Notes: generated by a model from the sequence alone, not told the origin. A stretch of DNA of 64,000 bases from Roseateles_B sp051857535 (GCF_051857535.1 NZ_JBPZGY010000004.1:425523-489522), one strand, 5' to 3'. Counted from the stretch's first letter, positions 1 to 8,763 are shown. A program made the numbers and translations.

Positions 1-816
1 GGCCTGCAGGATGTCGATGTGATCGCCTATACCGAGGGGCCAGGTCTTGCCGGGGCCCTGCTGGTGGGGGCGGGCGTGGCTGTTTCGCTGGCTGCAGCGC
101 TGGGCAAGCCGGCCGTGGGCGTGCATCACCTGGAGGGGCATCTGCTGTCGCCCTTCCTGTCGGCCGATCCCCCTGAATTTCCCTTCGCGGCCCTGCTGGT
201 CTCGGGCGGGCACACCCAGCTCATGCGCGTGGACGAGGTGGGCCGGTACGAGATCCTGGGCGAGACCATCGACGACGCCGCCGGTGAAGCCTTCGACAAA
301 AGCGCCAAGCTGCTGGGCCTGCCGTACCCCGGCGGGCCGCATCTTTCGAAGCTGGCGGAGCGGGGCAGGGCGGATGTCTTCGAGCTGCCCCGCCCGCTGC
401 TGCACAGCGGCAAGCCGGACTTCAGCTTTGCCGGCCTGAAGACAGCGGTGCTGACCCAGGTGAAGAAGCTCGGCGAAGCGCCTACCGAGGAGCAGCGTGC
501 GGACCTGGCTGCCAGCACACAGGCAGCCATCGTCGAGGTGCTGGTGAAGAAGTCGCTGCTGGCCCTCAAGAGCACCGGGCTCAAGCGCCTGGTGGTGGCG
601 GGAGGCGTGGGGGCCAACAGCAGCCTGCGCGCCCAGTTGAATGCAGCCTGCGCAAAGCGGGGCGTGCGGGTGCACTACCCCGAACTGAGCCTGTGTACTG
701 ACAACGGCGCCATGATCGCCATGGCCGCCGCCATGCGCCTGCAGCGGGGCATGGCCCGGCTGCGCGAGGACGGCAGCTTTGGTGTGCGGCCGCGCTGGGA
801 CCTGTCGGCCGCCTGA
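1..816 (+). CDS. tsaD: tRNA N6-adenosine threonylcarbamoyltransferase TsaD, 5' end outside window
   Basis: TsaD transfers the threonylcarbamoyl group from threonylcarbamoyl-AMP to A37 of ANN-decoding tRNAs, working with TsaB and TsaE in the cytoplasm. The frame is open from base 1 (GLQDVDVIAYTEGPGLAGAL), so only the N-terminal part is missing. Visible family marks are the metal-binding HHLEGH motif, the SGGHTQL loop, the GEAFDK segment, the VAGGVGANSSLR nucleotide-binding loop and the CTDNGAMIA motif holding the last metal-ligand aspartate. The GTG at base 19 is internal, not a start. It converges with the heat-shock gene across a 33-base gap. Confidence 0.95.
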   Translation, partial: GLQDVDVIAYTEGPGLAGALLVGAGVAVSLAAALGKPAVGVHHLEGHLLSPFLSADPPEFPFAALLVSGGHTQLMRVDEVGRYEILGETIDDAAGEAFDKSAKLLGLPYPGGPHLSKLAERGRADVFELPRPLLHSGKPDFSFAGLKTAVLTQVKKLGEAPTEEQRADLAASTQAAIVEVLVKKSLLALKSTGLKRLVVAGGVGANSSLRAQLNAACAKRGVRVHYPELSLCTDNGAMIAMAAAMRLQRGMARLREDGSFGVRPRWDLSAA

Positions 817-849
817 GCTCGGGCCCACGCGGCCGACTTCTTCTGCGTC

Positions 850-1293
850 TCAGCTGACGGTCAAGCGTGCGCCGCCCTTGGCCTGGCGCTTGGCAAGGGT
901 GAGGGTCAGTACGCCGTGGTCCATCTTGGCGCTGGAGTCTGACTCGCTGATCTCCTGCGGCAGGCTGAAGGTGCGGGAGAAGCGCGAAGTCGAGCGCTCA
1001 CGGTACAGCACGCGCTCGCCGTCCTTCTTTTCTTCATCCTTGCTCTGTTCGGCTTCCACACTGATGCGGCGGCCGTCCACCGTGATTTTCACGGCCTCCT
1101 TGGGCACACCGGGCATCTCCAGCTTCACGGTGTAAGCGCTGTCCGTCTCGCTCACGTCGAGGGCGGGGCTGCGCAGGGCCTGGCTCAGCTCGCGCGCGTC
1201 CTGGCCGAAGACATTGCCGAAGCTGTCGTCGAACAGGCGCTCCAGGCTGCGGGACAGGTCATGGGCTTGGCGGGAAGTGGGCACGAGAAACAT
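850..1293 (-). CDS. Small heat-shock protein, Hsp20/alpha-crystallin family
   Basis: A 147-residue ATP-independent holdase chaperone that binds unfolding proteins. The alpha-crystallin domain runs from about residue 45 to 140 (DVSETDSAYTVKLEMPGVPKEAVKI, then the conserved GVLTLTLAKRQ strand near the C-terminus). The tail ends RLTVS, a short hydrophobic-x-hydrophobic anchor that resembles the usual I-x-I motif. AGGAGG lies 5 bases before the ATG, a strong ribosome binding site. A CTTGAAA string on the minus strand at 1367-1373 looks like a sigma32 -35 box, but no matching -10 box follows, so heat control is not shown. Confidence 0.9.
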   Translation of the reverse strand: MFLVPTSRQAHDLSRSLERLFDDSFGNVFGQDARELSQALRSPALDVSETDSAYTVKLEMPGVPKEAVKITVDGRRISVEAEQSKDEEKKDGERVLYRERSTSRFSRTFSLPQEISESDSSAKMDHGVLTLTLAKRQAKGGARLTVS

Positions 1294-1536
1294 AGGGCCT
1301 CCTGATGGCTGGCTTCAACACTCGGGGACGTCCCCCTTGCAGCCAACTTGAGAGTCGCCCCGGTGCTTTCAAGGGCGCCGGGGCGCGTTGCATTCGAAAT
1401 TTTGAGTTGCGACAGAAATACCGCATCAAGCCCTTGAATTGCGGGCCGTAGCGCTCAATTAATGCCTCTTGGCCGGACTGTTTTCCTGGCCTCTGCCGCA
1501 AGGGCAGGATGAGTGTCTGGCTTGCCCGGGCTCAAG

Positions 1537-1545
1537 TGCTATACT
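1537..1545 (+). promoter_or_regulatory. Extended -10 promoter element upstream of rpsO; gap 1294-1703
   Basis: TGCTATACT gives an extended -10 (TGn plus TATACT, 5 of 6 to consensus) 159 bases before rpsO. The -35 region is poor, as expected for extended -10 promoters. The rest of the 410-base gap between the heat-shock gene and rpsO holds the long rpsO leader and the heat-shock gene leader; I see no other gene in it. Confidence 0.5.
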
Positions 1546-1703
1546 CCGACGGTTTCGCGTCAAGCCATAGCCATCTGGCAGTGGGGAGAAGCGGGATTTC
1601 AAGCACGGCATGGGTAGGTTTCACCTGTGTCCGCAAGTCCAGTACCGGAAACCGTCTGCGTGGGTCTGTCCTGCCAGCGGCTTTCCATTTGAAGGAACGC
1701 ATC

Positions 1704-1973
1704 ATGGCAGTCGCCGATCTGAACAAGGCCGAAATCGTCAAGGCCAACGCACGCAGCGCCAACGACACGGGCTCCCCCGAAGTCCAAGTGGCCCTGCTGA
1801 CCGCTCGCATCAACGAGCTGACCCCCCACTTCAAGACCCACGCCAAGGACCACCACGGCCGTCGCGGTCTGCTGAAGATGGTCAACCAGCGCAAGAGCCT
1901 GCTGGCCTATCTGAAGAACAAGGACGCTGCTCGCTACACCGCCCTGATCCAGAAGCTGGGCCTGCGCAAGTAA
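1704..1973 (+). CDS. rpsO: 30S ribosomal protein S15
   Basis: 89 residues, exactly the usual length. S15 binds the central domain of 16S rRNA early in small-subunit assembly. Conserved stretches NDTGSPEVQVALLT, HAKDHHGRRGLL and KKD-like NKDAARYTALIQKLGLRK are present. The ATG is preceded by GAAGGAACGC, a good ribosome binding site, and an upstream in-frame extension from about 1509 has no family similarity and is rejected. In many bacteria S15 represses its own translation through the leader, and the long leader here fits that, though no specific fold was assigned. Confidence 0.97.
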   Translation: MAVADLNKAEIVKANARSANDTGSPEVQVALLTARINELTPHFKTHAKDHHGRRGLLKMVNQRKSLLAYLKNKDAARYTALIQKLGLRK

Positions 1974-1988
1974 TTCGCCCATGACGCC

Positions 1989-2035
1989 AAAGAGCCTGTC
2001 TGGACTTTCAAGCCAGCACAGGCTCTTTGTTTTTG
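1989..2035 (+). terminator. Rho-independent terminator between rpsO and pnp
   Basis: An 11-base perfect stem AAAGAGCCTGT / ACAGGCTCTTT with an inner CTGG/CCAG pair is followed by GTTTTTG. It sits 15 bases after the rpsO stop, as in the classic rpsO-pnp arrangement where part of the transcription reads through into pnp. Confidence 0.85.
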
Positions 2036-2202
2036 TTGTTGGCTGTTGGAGTCGAGCTGACGTGGCGGATGTGTCATTCCAAGGCGGCTTGCAGGCCTGA
2101 GGGCCCTTGCAAGTCTCCCTGGAATGGCATCGCGCCAGACCCAGCCCCACTCCCGGTTCCACGGTGCGCCGCAAGCACTGTTTTGCAATCGAGGAAATGC
2201 AC

Positions 2203-4350
2203 ATGAGCATGTTCAACAAGGTCACCAAGACCTTCCAATGGGGCAACCACACCGTCACGATGGAGACCGGCGAGATCGCTCGTCAGTCCACCGGCGCCGT
2301 GCTGGTGAACATCGATGACACCGTGGTGCTGGCCACCGTCGTCGCCAAGAACGAACCCAAGCCTGGCCAGGACTTCTTCCCCCTGACCGTCGACTACATC
2401 GAGAAGACCTACGCCGCTGGCAAGATCCCCGGCAGCTTCTTCAAGCGTGAAGGCCGCCCCAGCGAGCTGGAGACCCTGACCAGCCGCCTGATCGACCGCC
2501 CCATCCGCCCGCTGTTCCCTGAAGGCTTCTTCAACGAAGTCCAGGTCGTGGTGCACGTGGTGTCCCTGAACCCCGAAGTTCAGGCCGACATCGCCGCCAT
2601 GATTGCCACCAGCGCTGCGCTGTCCATCTCCGGCATTCCCTTCAACGGCCCCATCGGTGCCGCCCGCGTGGGCTACATCAATGGCGAGTACGTGCTGAAC
2701 CCGGGCAAGACCCAACTGACCGAGTCCAAGATGGACCTGGTCGTGGCCGGCACCGAAGCCGCCGTTCTGATGGTCGAGTCCGAGGCTGACCAACTGAGCG
2801 AAGACATCATGCTGGGCGCCGTGGTCTATGGCCACGATCAGGGTAAGGTCGCCATCAACGCCATCCACGAGCTGGTGAAGGAAGCCGGCAAGCCGGTGTG
2901 GAACTGGACCCCGCCCGCCAAGGACGAGCCCTTCATCGCCAAGGTCACCGGCCTGGCCGAGGAGGCCCTGCGCGCTGCTTACCAGATCCGCTCCAAGCAG
3001 GCTCGTACCCAGGCCTGCCGCGAGGCCTATTCCAAGGTCAAGGAAGCCCTGACCGCTGAAGGCCTGGCCTTCGACGGCGTCGAGGTCGACGGACTGCTGT
3101 TCGAGATCGAAGCCCGCATCGTGCGCAGCCAGATCCTGGCCGGTGAGCCCCGCATCGACGGCCGCGACACCCGCACTGTGCGCCCCATCGAGATCCGTTC
3201 CGGCGTGCTGCCGCGCGCGCACGGCTCCTCGCTGTTCACCCGTGGCGAGACGCAGGCCCTGGTCGCCGCCACCCTGGGTACCGAGCGTGACGCTCAGATG
3301 ATTGACGCCCTGGCCGGTGAGTTCACCGAGCGCTTCATGCTGCACTACAACATGCCCCCCTTCGCCACTGGCGAGACGGGCCGAGTGGGTAGCCCCAAGC
3401 GTCGCGAGATCGGCCACGGCCGTCTGGCCAAGCGTGCCCTGGTGGCCGTGCTGCCGACCAAGGAAGAGTTCCCGTACTCCATCCGCGTGGTCTCCGAGAT
3501 CACCGAGTCCAACGGCTCGTCCTCGATGGCTTCCGTCTGCGGTGGCTGCCTGTCGCTGATGGACGCTGGTGTGCCTCTGAAGGCTCACGTGGCAGGCATC
3601 GCCATGGGCCTGATCAAGGATGGCAACCGCTTTGCCGTGCTGACTGACATCCTGGGCGACGAAGATCACCTGGGCGATATGGACTTCAAGGTGGCCGGCA
3701 CGACCGGTGGCATCACCGCCCTGCAGATGGACATCAAGATCCAGGGCATCACCAAGGAAATCATGCAGGTGGCCCTGGCTCAGGCCAAGGAGGCTCGTCT
3801 GCACATCCTGGGCGCCATGGTCGATGCCGTCGGCGGTGCCAAGACCGAGGTGTCGCAGTTCGCTCCGCGCCTCTACACCATGAAGATCAATCCCGAGAAG
3901 ATCCGTGACGTGATCGGCAAGGGCGGTGCCACCATCCGCGCGCTGACCGAAGAGACCGGCACCCAGATCGACATCGGCGAAGACGGCACCATCACCATCG
4001 CCTCGACCGACGCGGACCGCGCCGCTGCTGCCAAGAAGCGCATCGAGGAGATCACCGCTGAAGTGGAAGTGGGCAAGGTCTACGAAGGTCCCATCACCAA
4101 GATCCTGGACTTCGGCGCCCTGGTGAATCTGCTCCCTGGCAAGGACGGCCTGCTGCACATCAGCCAGATCGCCCATCAGCGCGTCGAGAAGGTCACGGAC
4201 TTCCTGAAGGAAGGTCAAGTGGTCAAGGTCAAGGTCCTGGAGACTGACGAGAAGGGGCGCATCAAGCTGTCCATGAAGGCCCTGATCGATCGTGACGCGG
4301 CCCCGGCAGCTCCGGTTGCCGAGGCTGCAGGCGAGCCCGCTGCCGAGTAA
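2203..4350 (+). CDS. pnp: Polyribonucleotide nucleotidyltransferase (PNPase)
   Basis: A 715-residue phosphorolytic 3'-5' exoribonuclease that forms a ring trimer and joins the RNA degradosome. Order of domains: RNase PH 1 (about 10-145), alpha-helical linker, RNase PH 2 (about 320-545, with the catalytic aspartates in DFKVAGTTGG...DIKI), KH domain with IRDVIGKGGATIRA, and S1 domain from about 620 (GKVYEGPITKILDFGALV). The start is chosen at the ATG at 2203 because GAGGA lies 7 bases upstream. An ATG two codons earlier (2197) overlaps that site, and a reading frame open from 2107 is unsupported. The tail is alanine/proline rich. E. coli PNPase represses its own mRNA; the same is possible here. 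Confidence 0.97.
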   Translation: MSMFNKVTKTFQWGNHTVTMETGEIARQSTGAVLVNIDDTVVLATVVAKNEPKPGQDFFPLTVDYIEKTYAAGKIPGSFFKREGRPSELETLTSRLIDRPIRPLFPEGFFNEVQVVVHVVSLNPEVQADIAAMIATSAALSISGIPFNGPIGAARVGYINGEYVLNPGKTQLTESKMDLVVAGTEAAVLMVESEADQLSEDIMLGAVVYGHDQGKVAINAIHELVKEAGKPVWNWTPPAKDEPFIAKVTGLAEEALRAAYQIRSKQARTQACREAYSKVKEALTAEGLAFDGVEVDGLLFEIEARIVRSQILAGEPRIDGRDTRTVRPIEIRSGVLPRAHGSSLFTRGETQALVAATLGTERDAQMIDALAGEFTERFMLHYNMPPFATGETGRVGSPKRREIGHGRLAKRALVAVLPTKEEFPYSIRVVSEITESNGSSSMASVCGGCLSLMDAGVPLKAHVAGIAMGLIKDGNRFAVLTDILGDEDHLGDMDFKVAGTTGGITALQMDIKIQGITKEIMQVALAQAKEARLHILGAMVDAVGGAKTEVSQFAPRLYTMKINPEKIRDVIGKGGATIRALTEETGTQIDIGEDGTITIASTDADRAAAAKKRIEEITAEVEVGKVYEGPITKILDFGALVNLLPGKDGLLHISQIAHQRVEKVTDFLKEGQVVKVKVLETDEKGRIKLSMKALIDRDAAPAAPVAEAAGEPAAE

Positions 4351-4392
4351 TCGTCAGCCCGGCATCGTCAGTCACTGACCTAGCGACACGCC

Positions 4393-5379
4393 ATGCGCGC
4401 CATCGCCATCAGCCAGCCCGGCGGACCCGAAGTCCTTCAGCTGCAGACCCTGCCCGAGCCCCAGGCCGGGGCAGGGGAGTGCCTCATCGCGGTGGAGGCC
4501 TATGGCATCAACCGCCCCGACGTGCTTCAACGCAAGGGTGCATATCCGCCCCCGGCGGGTGCCAGCCCCTTGCCGGGGCTGGAGGTTGCGGGCCGCATCG
4601 TCGCTGGCGATGAGAGCGCGCTGGCTGTTGCCGGTCTGCGCATCGGAGATGCCGTCTGCGCGCTGGTGGCGGGCGGCGGCTACGCCGAGCGCTGCGTGGC
4701 GCCCGTCGAGCAATGCCTGCCGGTGCCCGAGGGCTGGAGCATGGCCGAGGCGGCCAGCCTGCCGGAGACCTTCTTCACCGTGTGGAGCAATGTCTTCGAG
4801 CGGGCGTCGCTCAAGTCTGGCGAAAGCATCCTGGTCCACGGCGGCAGCAGCGGCATCGGTGTCACTGCCATCCAGTTGGCCAAGGCCTTCGGCGCTCGCG
4901 TCCTCGTGACTGTGGGCAATGCGGCCAAGGCGCAGGCCTGCCTGAAGCTGGGTGCGGAGGTTGCTATCAACTACCGCGAGCAAGACTTCGTCGCGGAAGC
5001 GAAGGCAGCCACGCAGGGGCGGGGTGTCGACGTCATCCTGGATATGGTTGCGGGCGATTACGTCGCGCGTGGTGTGCAGTGTCTGGCCGATGACGGTCGC
5101 ATGGTCATCATCGCGGTACAGGGCGGGGTCAAGGCCGAGTTCGATGCGGGTCAGGTCTTGCGCCGCCGGTTGACGATCAGCGGCTCGACCCTGCGTCCAC
5201 GTTCGCTGGCCTTCAAGGCTGGCATTGCCCGTGCCTTGCGGGACAAGGTCTGGCCCCTGCTGGCCTCGCGCAAGATTGCGCCGGTCATTTATCAACAACT
5301 GCCCGCCGACCAGGCGGCTCAGGCCCACGCCCTGATGGAATCGGGCGAGCATGTGGGCAAGATCGTCCTGGTCTGGTGA
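4393..5379 (+). CDS. NAD(P)H quinone oxidoreductase, zinc-free MDR family (PIG3-like)
   Basis: 328 residues of the medium-chain dehydrogenase/reductase fold. The N-terminal GroES-like domain has YGINRPDVLQRKGAYPPP, typical of the PIG3/quinone oxidoreductase branch. The Rossmann part has HGGSSGIGVTAIQLAKAFGA for NADP binding. No zinc ligands are seen, which fits a one- or two-electron quinone or enal reductase rather than an alcohol dehydrogenase. It starts 42 bases after pnp and ends 17 bases before the tpiA start, so it may be co-transcribed with tpiA. The physiological substrate cannot be told from sequence. Confidence 0.88.
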   Translation: MRAIAISQPGGPEVLQLQTLPEPQAGAGECLIAVEAYGINRPDVLQRKGAYPPPAGASPLPGLEVAGRIVAGDESALAVAGLRIGDAVCALVAGGGYAERCVAPVEQCLPVPEGWSMAEAASLPETFFTVWSNVFERASLKSGESILVHGGSSGIGVTAIQLAKAFGARVLVTVGNAAKAQACLKLGAEVAINYREQDFVAEAKAATQGRGVDVILDMVAGDYVARGVQCLADDGRMVIIAVQGGVKAEFDAGQVLRRRLTISGSTLRPRSLAFKAGIARALRDKVWPLLASRKIAPVIYQQLPADQAAQAHALMESGEHVGKIVLVW

Positions 5380-5396
5380 GTTTCACGAGGTTATTC

Positions 5397-6137
5397 ATGC
5401 GCAAGAAGCTGGTCGTTGGCAACTGGAAGATGCATGGCAGCCGGGCCTCCAATGCCCTGTTGCTGAGCGGGCTGAAGGAAGCCGGCCCCTGGACGGCCGA
5501 CGTGGCCGTGTGCGTGCCATTCCCCTACATCACCGAGACGGCCCTGGCCCTGACGGGCACGCAGATCGCTTACGGCTCTCAGGACTGCTCGGCGCATGAG
5601 CAGGGGGCCTATACCGGCGAGGTGTCCTCGGCCATGCTGGCGGATCTTGGCTGCCGCTATGCCATCGTCGGGCACTCCGAGCGTCGCGCGTACCACCAGG
5701 AAAGCGACCAGTTGGTGGCTGACAAGGCCAAGGCTGCATTGGCCCATGGCGTCACGCCCATCGTCTGCGTAGGCGAGACCCTGGCTGAGCGCGAAGCCGG
5801 ACAGACCGAGCATGTGGTCAAGCGGCAGCTGGCGGCAGTCATCCATACGCTGACGCATTGCATTGGCGAGATCGTCCTGGCCTATGAGCCGGTGTGGGCC
5901 ATTGGTACGGGCCTGACGGCTTCGCCCGAGCAGGCTCAGGCCGTTCACGCCGTGCTGCGCCAGCAACTGCGTGCCGCCACGCAGAAGGCGGATGCCATGC
6001 GCATCCTCTACGGTGGCAGCGTCAAGCCCGACAATGCAGCCCAGCTGTTCGCGCAGGCGGACATCGACGGCGGTCTGATTGGCGGTGCCGCCCTGAAGGC
6101 GGCTGATTTCTCGGCCATCTGCCGCGCGGCAGGCTGA
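5397..6137 (+). CDS. tpiA: Triosephosphate isomerase
   Basis: 246 residues, the normal length. It interconverts dihydroxyacetone phosphate and glyceraldehyde 3-phosphate in glycolysis and gluconeogenesis. Active-site lysine in GNWKMHG, catalytic histidine in IVGHSERR, catalytic glutamate in YEPVWAIGTG and phosphate-binding LYGGSV are all present. ATG at 5397 is preferred over a GTG at 5376 that overlaps the previous stop, because GAGG lies 6 bases before it and the protein then begins MRKKLVVGNWKM as in relatives. Confidence 0.96.
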   Translation: MRKKLVVGNWKMHGSRASNALLLSGLKEAGPWTADVAVCVPFPYITETALALTGTQIAYGSQDCSAHEQGAYTGEVSSAMLADLGCRYAIVGHSERRAYHQESDQLVADKAKAALAHGVTPIVCVGETLAEREAGQTEHVVKRQLAAVIHTLTHCIGEIVLAYEPVWAIGTGLTASPEQAQAVHAVLRQQLRAATQKADAMRILYGGSVKPDNAAQLFAQADIDGGLIGGAALKAADFSAICRAAG

Positions 6138-6207
6138 AGCTCAAGAGTGGTTTTCCGGTGCGCCCGCTCTTGACTGAGCGGGCGGCTGATTCGATTTGGA
6201 GATACGA

Positions 6208-6591
6208 ATGCAAGTCCTGATGAATCTGATCCTCGTGGTCCAGCTGCTGAGCGCGCTGGCCATGATCGGCCTGGTGCTGGTGCAGCATGGCAAGGGTGCT
6301 GACATGGGCGCTTCCTTTGGCAGCGGCGCCTCCGGCAGCCTGTTTGGTGCGACCGGCAGCGCCAACTTTCTCTCGCGCAGCACGGCCGTCTGCGCCACGC
6401 TGTTCTTTGTCTGCACGCTGGGTCTGGCCTACTTCGGCAGTCACCGGGATGCCGGCGTCTCGCAGGACAGCCTGCTGGAGCGCGCCGCGCCTGTTAGCGC
6501 CCCTGCGCCTGCCGCGGCTGCATCCGGTGCTGCTGCCATTCCTGAGGCCCCTGTGGCTGTTCAGCCGGCTGCATCGGGCGCCAGCAAGTAA
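6208..6591 (+). CDS. secG: Preprotein translocase subunit SecG
   Basis: 127 residues. SecG is the small accessory subunit of the SecYEG channel in the inner membrane. Two membrane helices (about 3-24 and 50-70) flank the conserved loop with GLVLVQHGKGADMGASFGSG. An Ala/Pro/Val-rich tail follows from about residue 85 and is low in complexity. GGAG lies 6 bases before the ATG; a TTG at 6196 in the same frame is rejected. Position after tpiA and before tRNA-Leu and nuoA is the widespread proteobacterial order. Confidence 0.95.
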   Translation: MQVLMNLILVVQLLSALAMIGLVLVQHGKGADMGASFGSGASGSLFGATGSANFLSRSTAVCATLFFVCTLGLAYFGSHRDAGVSQDSLLERAAPVSAPAPAAAASGAAAIPEAPVAVQPAASGASK

Positions 6592-6732
6592 TCCTTTGGA
6601 GGCGGGGCGGGCAAGACCTGCCCCCCTGTCCTCAGGACGACGGCCGGAACCTCTGTCTCAGATCAAACCGGCTGCGCTGCAAAAATCCACTGTTTCTCTC
6701 TGAAGGGCGGATTTTTCAGTATAGAATTCGAG

Positions 6733-6769
6733 GCTGTCTGGAACGCAATTCCTCAAGCTACCAGACAGC
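6733..6769 (+). repeat. Perfect 9-base inverted repeat in the tRNA-Leu leader
   Basis: GCTGTCTGG (6733-6741) and CCAGACAGC (6761-6769) are exact reverse complements with a 19-base spacer. It lies just after a -10-like TATAGAAT at 6720-6727 and 7 bases before the mature tRNA, so it would form a hairpin in the precursor 5' leader. There is no T run, so it is not a terminator for secG. Confidence 0.6.
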
Positions 6770-6776
6770 AAAAACC

Positions 6777-6861
6777 GCCGACGTGGTGAAATTGGTAGAC
6801 ACGCTATCTTGAGGGGGTAGTGGCGAAAGCTGTGCGAGTTCGAGTCTCGCCGTCGGCACCA
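6777..6861 (+). tRNA. tRNA-Leu (GAG anticodon)
   Basis: An 85-base class II tRNA. The acceptor stem GCCGACG/CGTCGGC is perfect, followed by A and an encoded CCA. The anticodon arm is CTATC-TTGAGGG-GGTAG with GAG in the loop, so it reads CTC and CTT leucine codons. A long variable arm follows, then the T arm with GTTCGAGTC. Its position between secG and nuoA is conserved in many beta- and gamma-proteobacteria. Confidence 0.96.
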
Positions 6862-7102
6862 AATTCCTCAATCGAGGTCGTGCGTTAACATCCCCGGGTT
6901 GGAGCCCGATGGTGTGCAAGCGATCCTGGTTGAAGCGCCCTGTGGCAGGGGTGGTCGCGAGATCGAACCTGCTAAGGGACAAGCCGGGCGCGGTCCGTGA
7001 GCGATTTTTTATCGCCAGCGGCGCGCCCGTTGCTTTTGTCGACTCTGTCGATGCCCTGGCGGCCTGGAGGTCGCGAGCGTCGGCGCAACCGAGAGCAAAG
7101 CT

Positions 7103-7462
7103 GTGAGTCTGGAACAGTACCTCCCCGTCATCCTCTTCATTCTGGTCGGCGCAGTGGTGGGTATAGCGCCCCAGATCCTGGGTTACCTCCTCGGACCCAA
7201 CCGGCCGGATCAGGCCAAGAACTCCCCCTACGAATGCGGCTTCGAGGCCTTTGAAGACGCGCGCATGAAGTTTGATGTGCGCTACTACCTCGTGGCCATT
7301 CTCTTCATCCTGTTCGACCTGGAAATCGCCTTCCTGTTTCCGTGGGCCGTGACCTTGCGTGAAATCGGCGCGACAGGTTTCTGGGCGATGATGGTCTTCC
7401 TGGGCATTCTGGTCGTGGGCTTTGCCTACGAATGGAAAAAAGGCGCCCTCGATTGGGAATGA
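7103..7462 (+). CDS. nuoA: NADH-quinone oxidoreductase subunit A
   Basis: 119 residues, three membrane helices. NuoA sits in the membrane arm next to NuoH and helps seal the quinone site. The conserved loop PYECGFEAFEDARMKFDVRY and helix FILFDLEIAFLFPWAV are diagnostic. It starts with GTG; GAGAG lies 7 bases upstream and no nearby ATG fits. First gene of the complex I operon; the 241-base gap after tRNA-Leu must contain the promoter or allow read-through. That gap contains GCGAT-TTTTT-ATCGC at about 7000-7014 but no clear promoter or other gene. Confidence 0.95.
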   Translation: MSLEQYLPVILFILVGAVVGIAPQILGYLLGPNRPDQAKNSPYECGFEAFEDARMKFDVRYYLVAILFILFDLEIAFLFPWAVTLREIGATGFWAMMVFLGILVVGFAYEWKKGALDWE

Positions 7463-7479
7463 TGGTGCCCCTCGTCCAA

Positions 7480-7510
7480 CGCTAGGCGCTGGACGGTCCC
7501 CCAGGGGGAC
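7480..7510 (+). repeat. GC-rich hairpin element in the nuoA-nuoB gap
   Basis: GTCCCCC (7496-7502) and GGGGGAC (7504-7510) form a perfect inverted repeat around one base, preceded by a GTCCA/TGGAC arm. The core GGTCCCCCxxGGGGACGCC recurs at 15841-15859 in the nuoI-nuoJ gap, so this is a short dispersed intergenic element rather than chance. Confidence 0.55.
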
Positions 7511-7605
7511 GCCAGCCTGCGGGTGGCAGGTGGGCCGACTTGGCGAATGCTGAGTCTGAGCCCGGCACTCGGCCCGGAACCCGGGCGATTGATTGAAAGC
7601 GTGCT

Positions 7606-8082
7606 ATGGGTATTGAAGGCGTTTTGAAGGAAGGCTTCGTCACCACCTCGGTCGACAAGCTGATCAACTGGTCCAAGACCGGTTCTCTCTGGCCCATGAC
7701 CTTCGGTCTGGCCTGCTGTGCGGTCGAGATGATGCACGCCGGTGCGGCGCGCTATGACATCGACCGCTTCGGCATGCTGTTCCGGCCCAGCCCGCGCCAG
7801 TCCGACCTGATGATCGTGGCCGGCACGCTGTGCAACAAGATGGCCCCGGCCCTTCGCAAGGTCTACGACCAGATGGCCGAGCCGCGCTGGGTGCTGTCCA
7901 TGGGCTCCTGCGCCAATGGCGGCGGCTACTACCACTACAGCTACTCCGTCGTGCGTGGCTGCGACCGCATCGTGCCGGTGGACGTCTACGTGCCGGGCTG
8001 TCCGCCCACCGCCGAGGCGCTGCTGTACGGCATCTTGCAGCTGCAGGCCAAGATCCGCCGCGAAAACACCATCGCACGCTGA
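7606..8082 (+). CDS. nuoB: NADH-quinone oxidoreductase subunit B
   Basis: 158 residues. NuoB carries cluster N2, the last [4Fe-4S] centre, which hands electrons to ubiquinone. Its ligands are visible: tandem C37-C38 (GLACCAVEMM), C102 (GSCANGG) and C132 (PGCPPT). It lies on the cytoplasmic face at the junction of the peripheral and membrane arms. It is separated from nuoA by 143 bases holding a hairpin element. Confidence 0.97.
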   Translation: MGIEGVLKEGFVTTSVDKLINWSKTGSLWPMTFGLACCAVEMMHAGAARYDIDRFGMLFRPSPRQSDLMIVAGTLCNKMAPALRKVYDQMAEPRWVLSMGSCANGGGYYHYSYSVVRGCDRIVPVDVYVPGCPPTAEALLYGILQLQAKIRRENTIAR

Positions 8083-8097
8083 AGAGGGCAGGGCTCC

Positions 8098-8694
8098 ATG
8101 ACCATGAAACTCGACACCCTGCAGGCCACCCTGGAAAAGGTGCTGGGCGAGCAGATCATCGACCTCAAGCGCGAGCTGGGCGAAATCACCATCCGCGTGG
8201 CGCCTGAGCACTACGCTGCCGTCGCCAAGACCTTGCGCGACCACTCCGAGCTGCGCTTCGAGCAGTTGATCGACCTCTGCGGCGTGGACTACAGCAGCTA
8301 CGGCGAAGGTGCCTACGAAGGCCCGCGCTTCGCCGCCGTGTCGCACCTGCTGTCCGTGGCCAAGAACTGGCGCCTGCGTCTCAAGGTGCTGGCCGCCAAT
8401 GACGATTTCCCCTGTGTCGCTTCGGTCACGCCCATCTGGAACTCTGCCAACTGGTTCGAGCGCGAGGCCTTCGACATGTACGGCATCATCTTCGAAGGCC
8501 ATGAGGATCTGCGCCGCATCCTGACGGACTACGGTTTCATCGGCCACCCCATGCGCAAGGACTTCCCGACCACCGGGCATGTCGAGATGCGCTATGACGC
8601 CGAGCAGAAGCGGGTCATCTACCAGCCGGTCACCATCGAGCCGCGTGAGATCACGCCGCGCGTGATCCGTGAAGACAACTACGGCGGGCTGTGA
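8098..8694 (+). CDS. nuoC: NADH-quinone oxidoreductase subunit C
   Basis: 198 residues, free-standing and not fused to NuoD as in E. coli. It belongs to the peripheral arm and has no redox centre. The 30-kDa-subunit signature is seen as WFEREAFDMYGIIFEGHEDLRRILTDY, followed by FIGHPMRKDFP. The start is the first of two close ATGs (8098, 8104), 15 bases after nuoB. A 69-base gap to nuoD carries GGGCCGGCCCGG. Confidence 0.96.
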   Translation: MTMKLDTLQATLEKVLGEQIIDLKRELGEITIRVAPEHYAAVAKTLRDHSELRFEQLIDLCGVDYSSYGEGAYEGPRFAAVSHLLSVAKNWRLRLKVLAANDDFPCVASVTPIWNSANWFEREAFDMYGIIFEGHEDLRRILTDYGFIGHPMRKDFPTTGHVEMRYDAEQKRVIYQPVTIEPREITPRVIREDNYGGL

Positions 8695-8763
8695 ATGACT
8701 CGCCTGCAAGCCCATATTCCTTCGCTGCCCGTCGTCGGGCCGGCCCGGCGGGAGTCCTGATCC

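Noticed and set aside
1367..1373. CTTGAAA as a sigma32 promoter for the small heat-shock gene
   Set aside because: No CCCCATnT-like -10 box follows at the right distance.
6909..7106. A 65-codon frame before nuoA
   Set aside because: No ribosome site, no similarity, and it overlaps the nuoA start.
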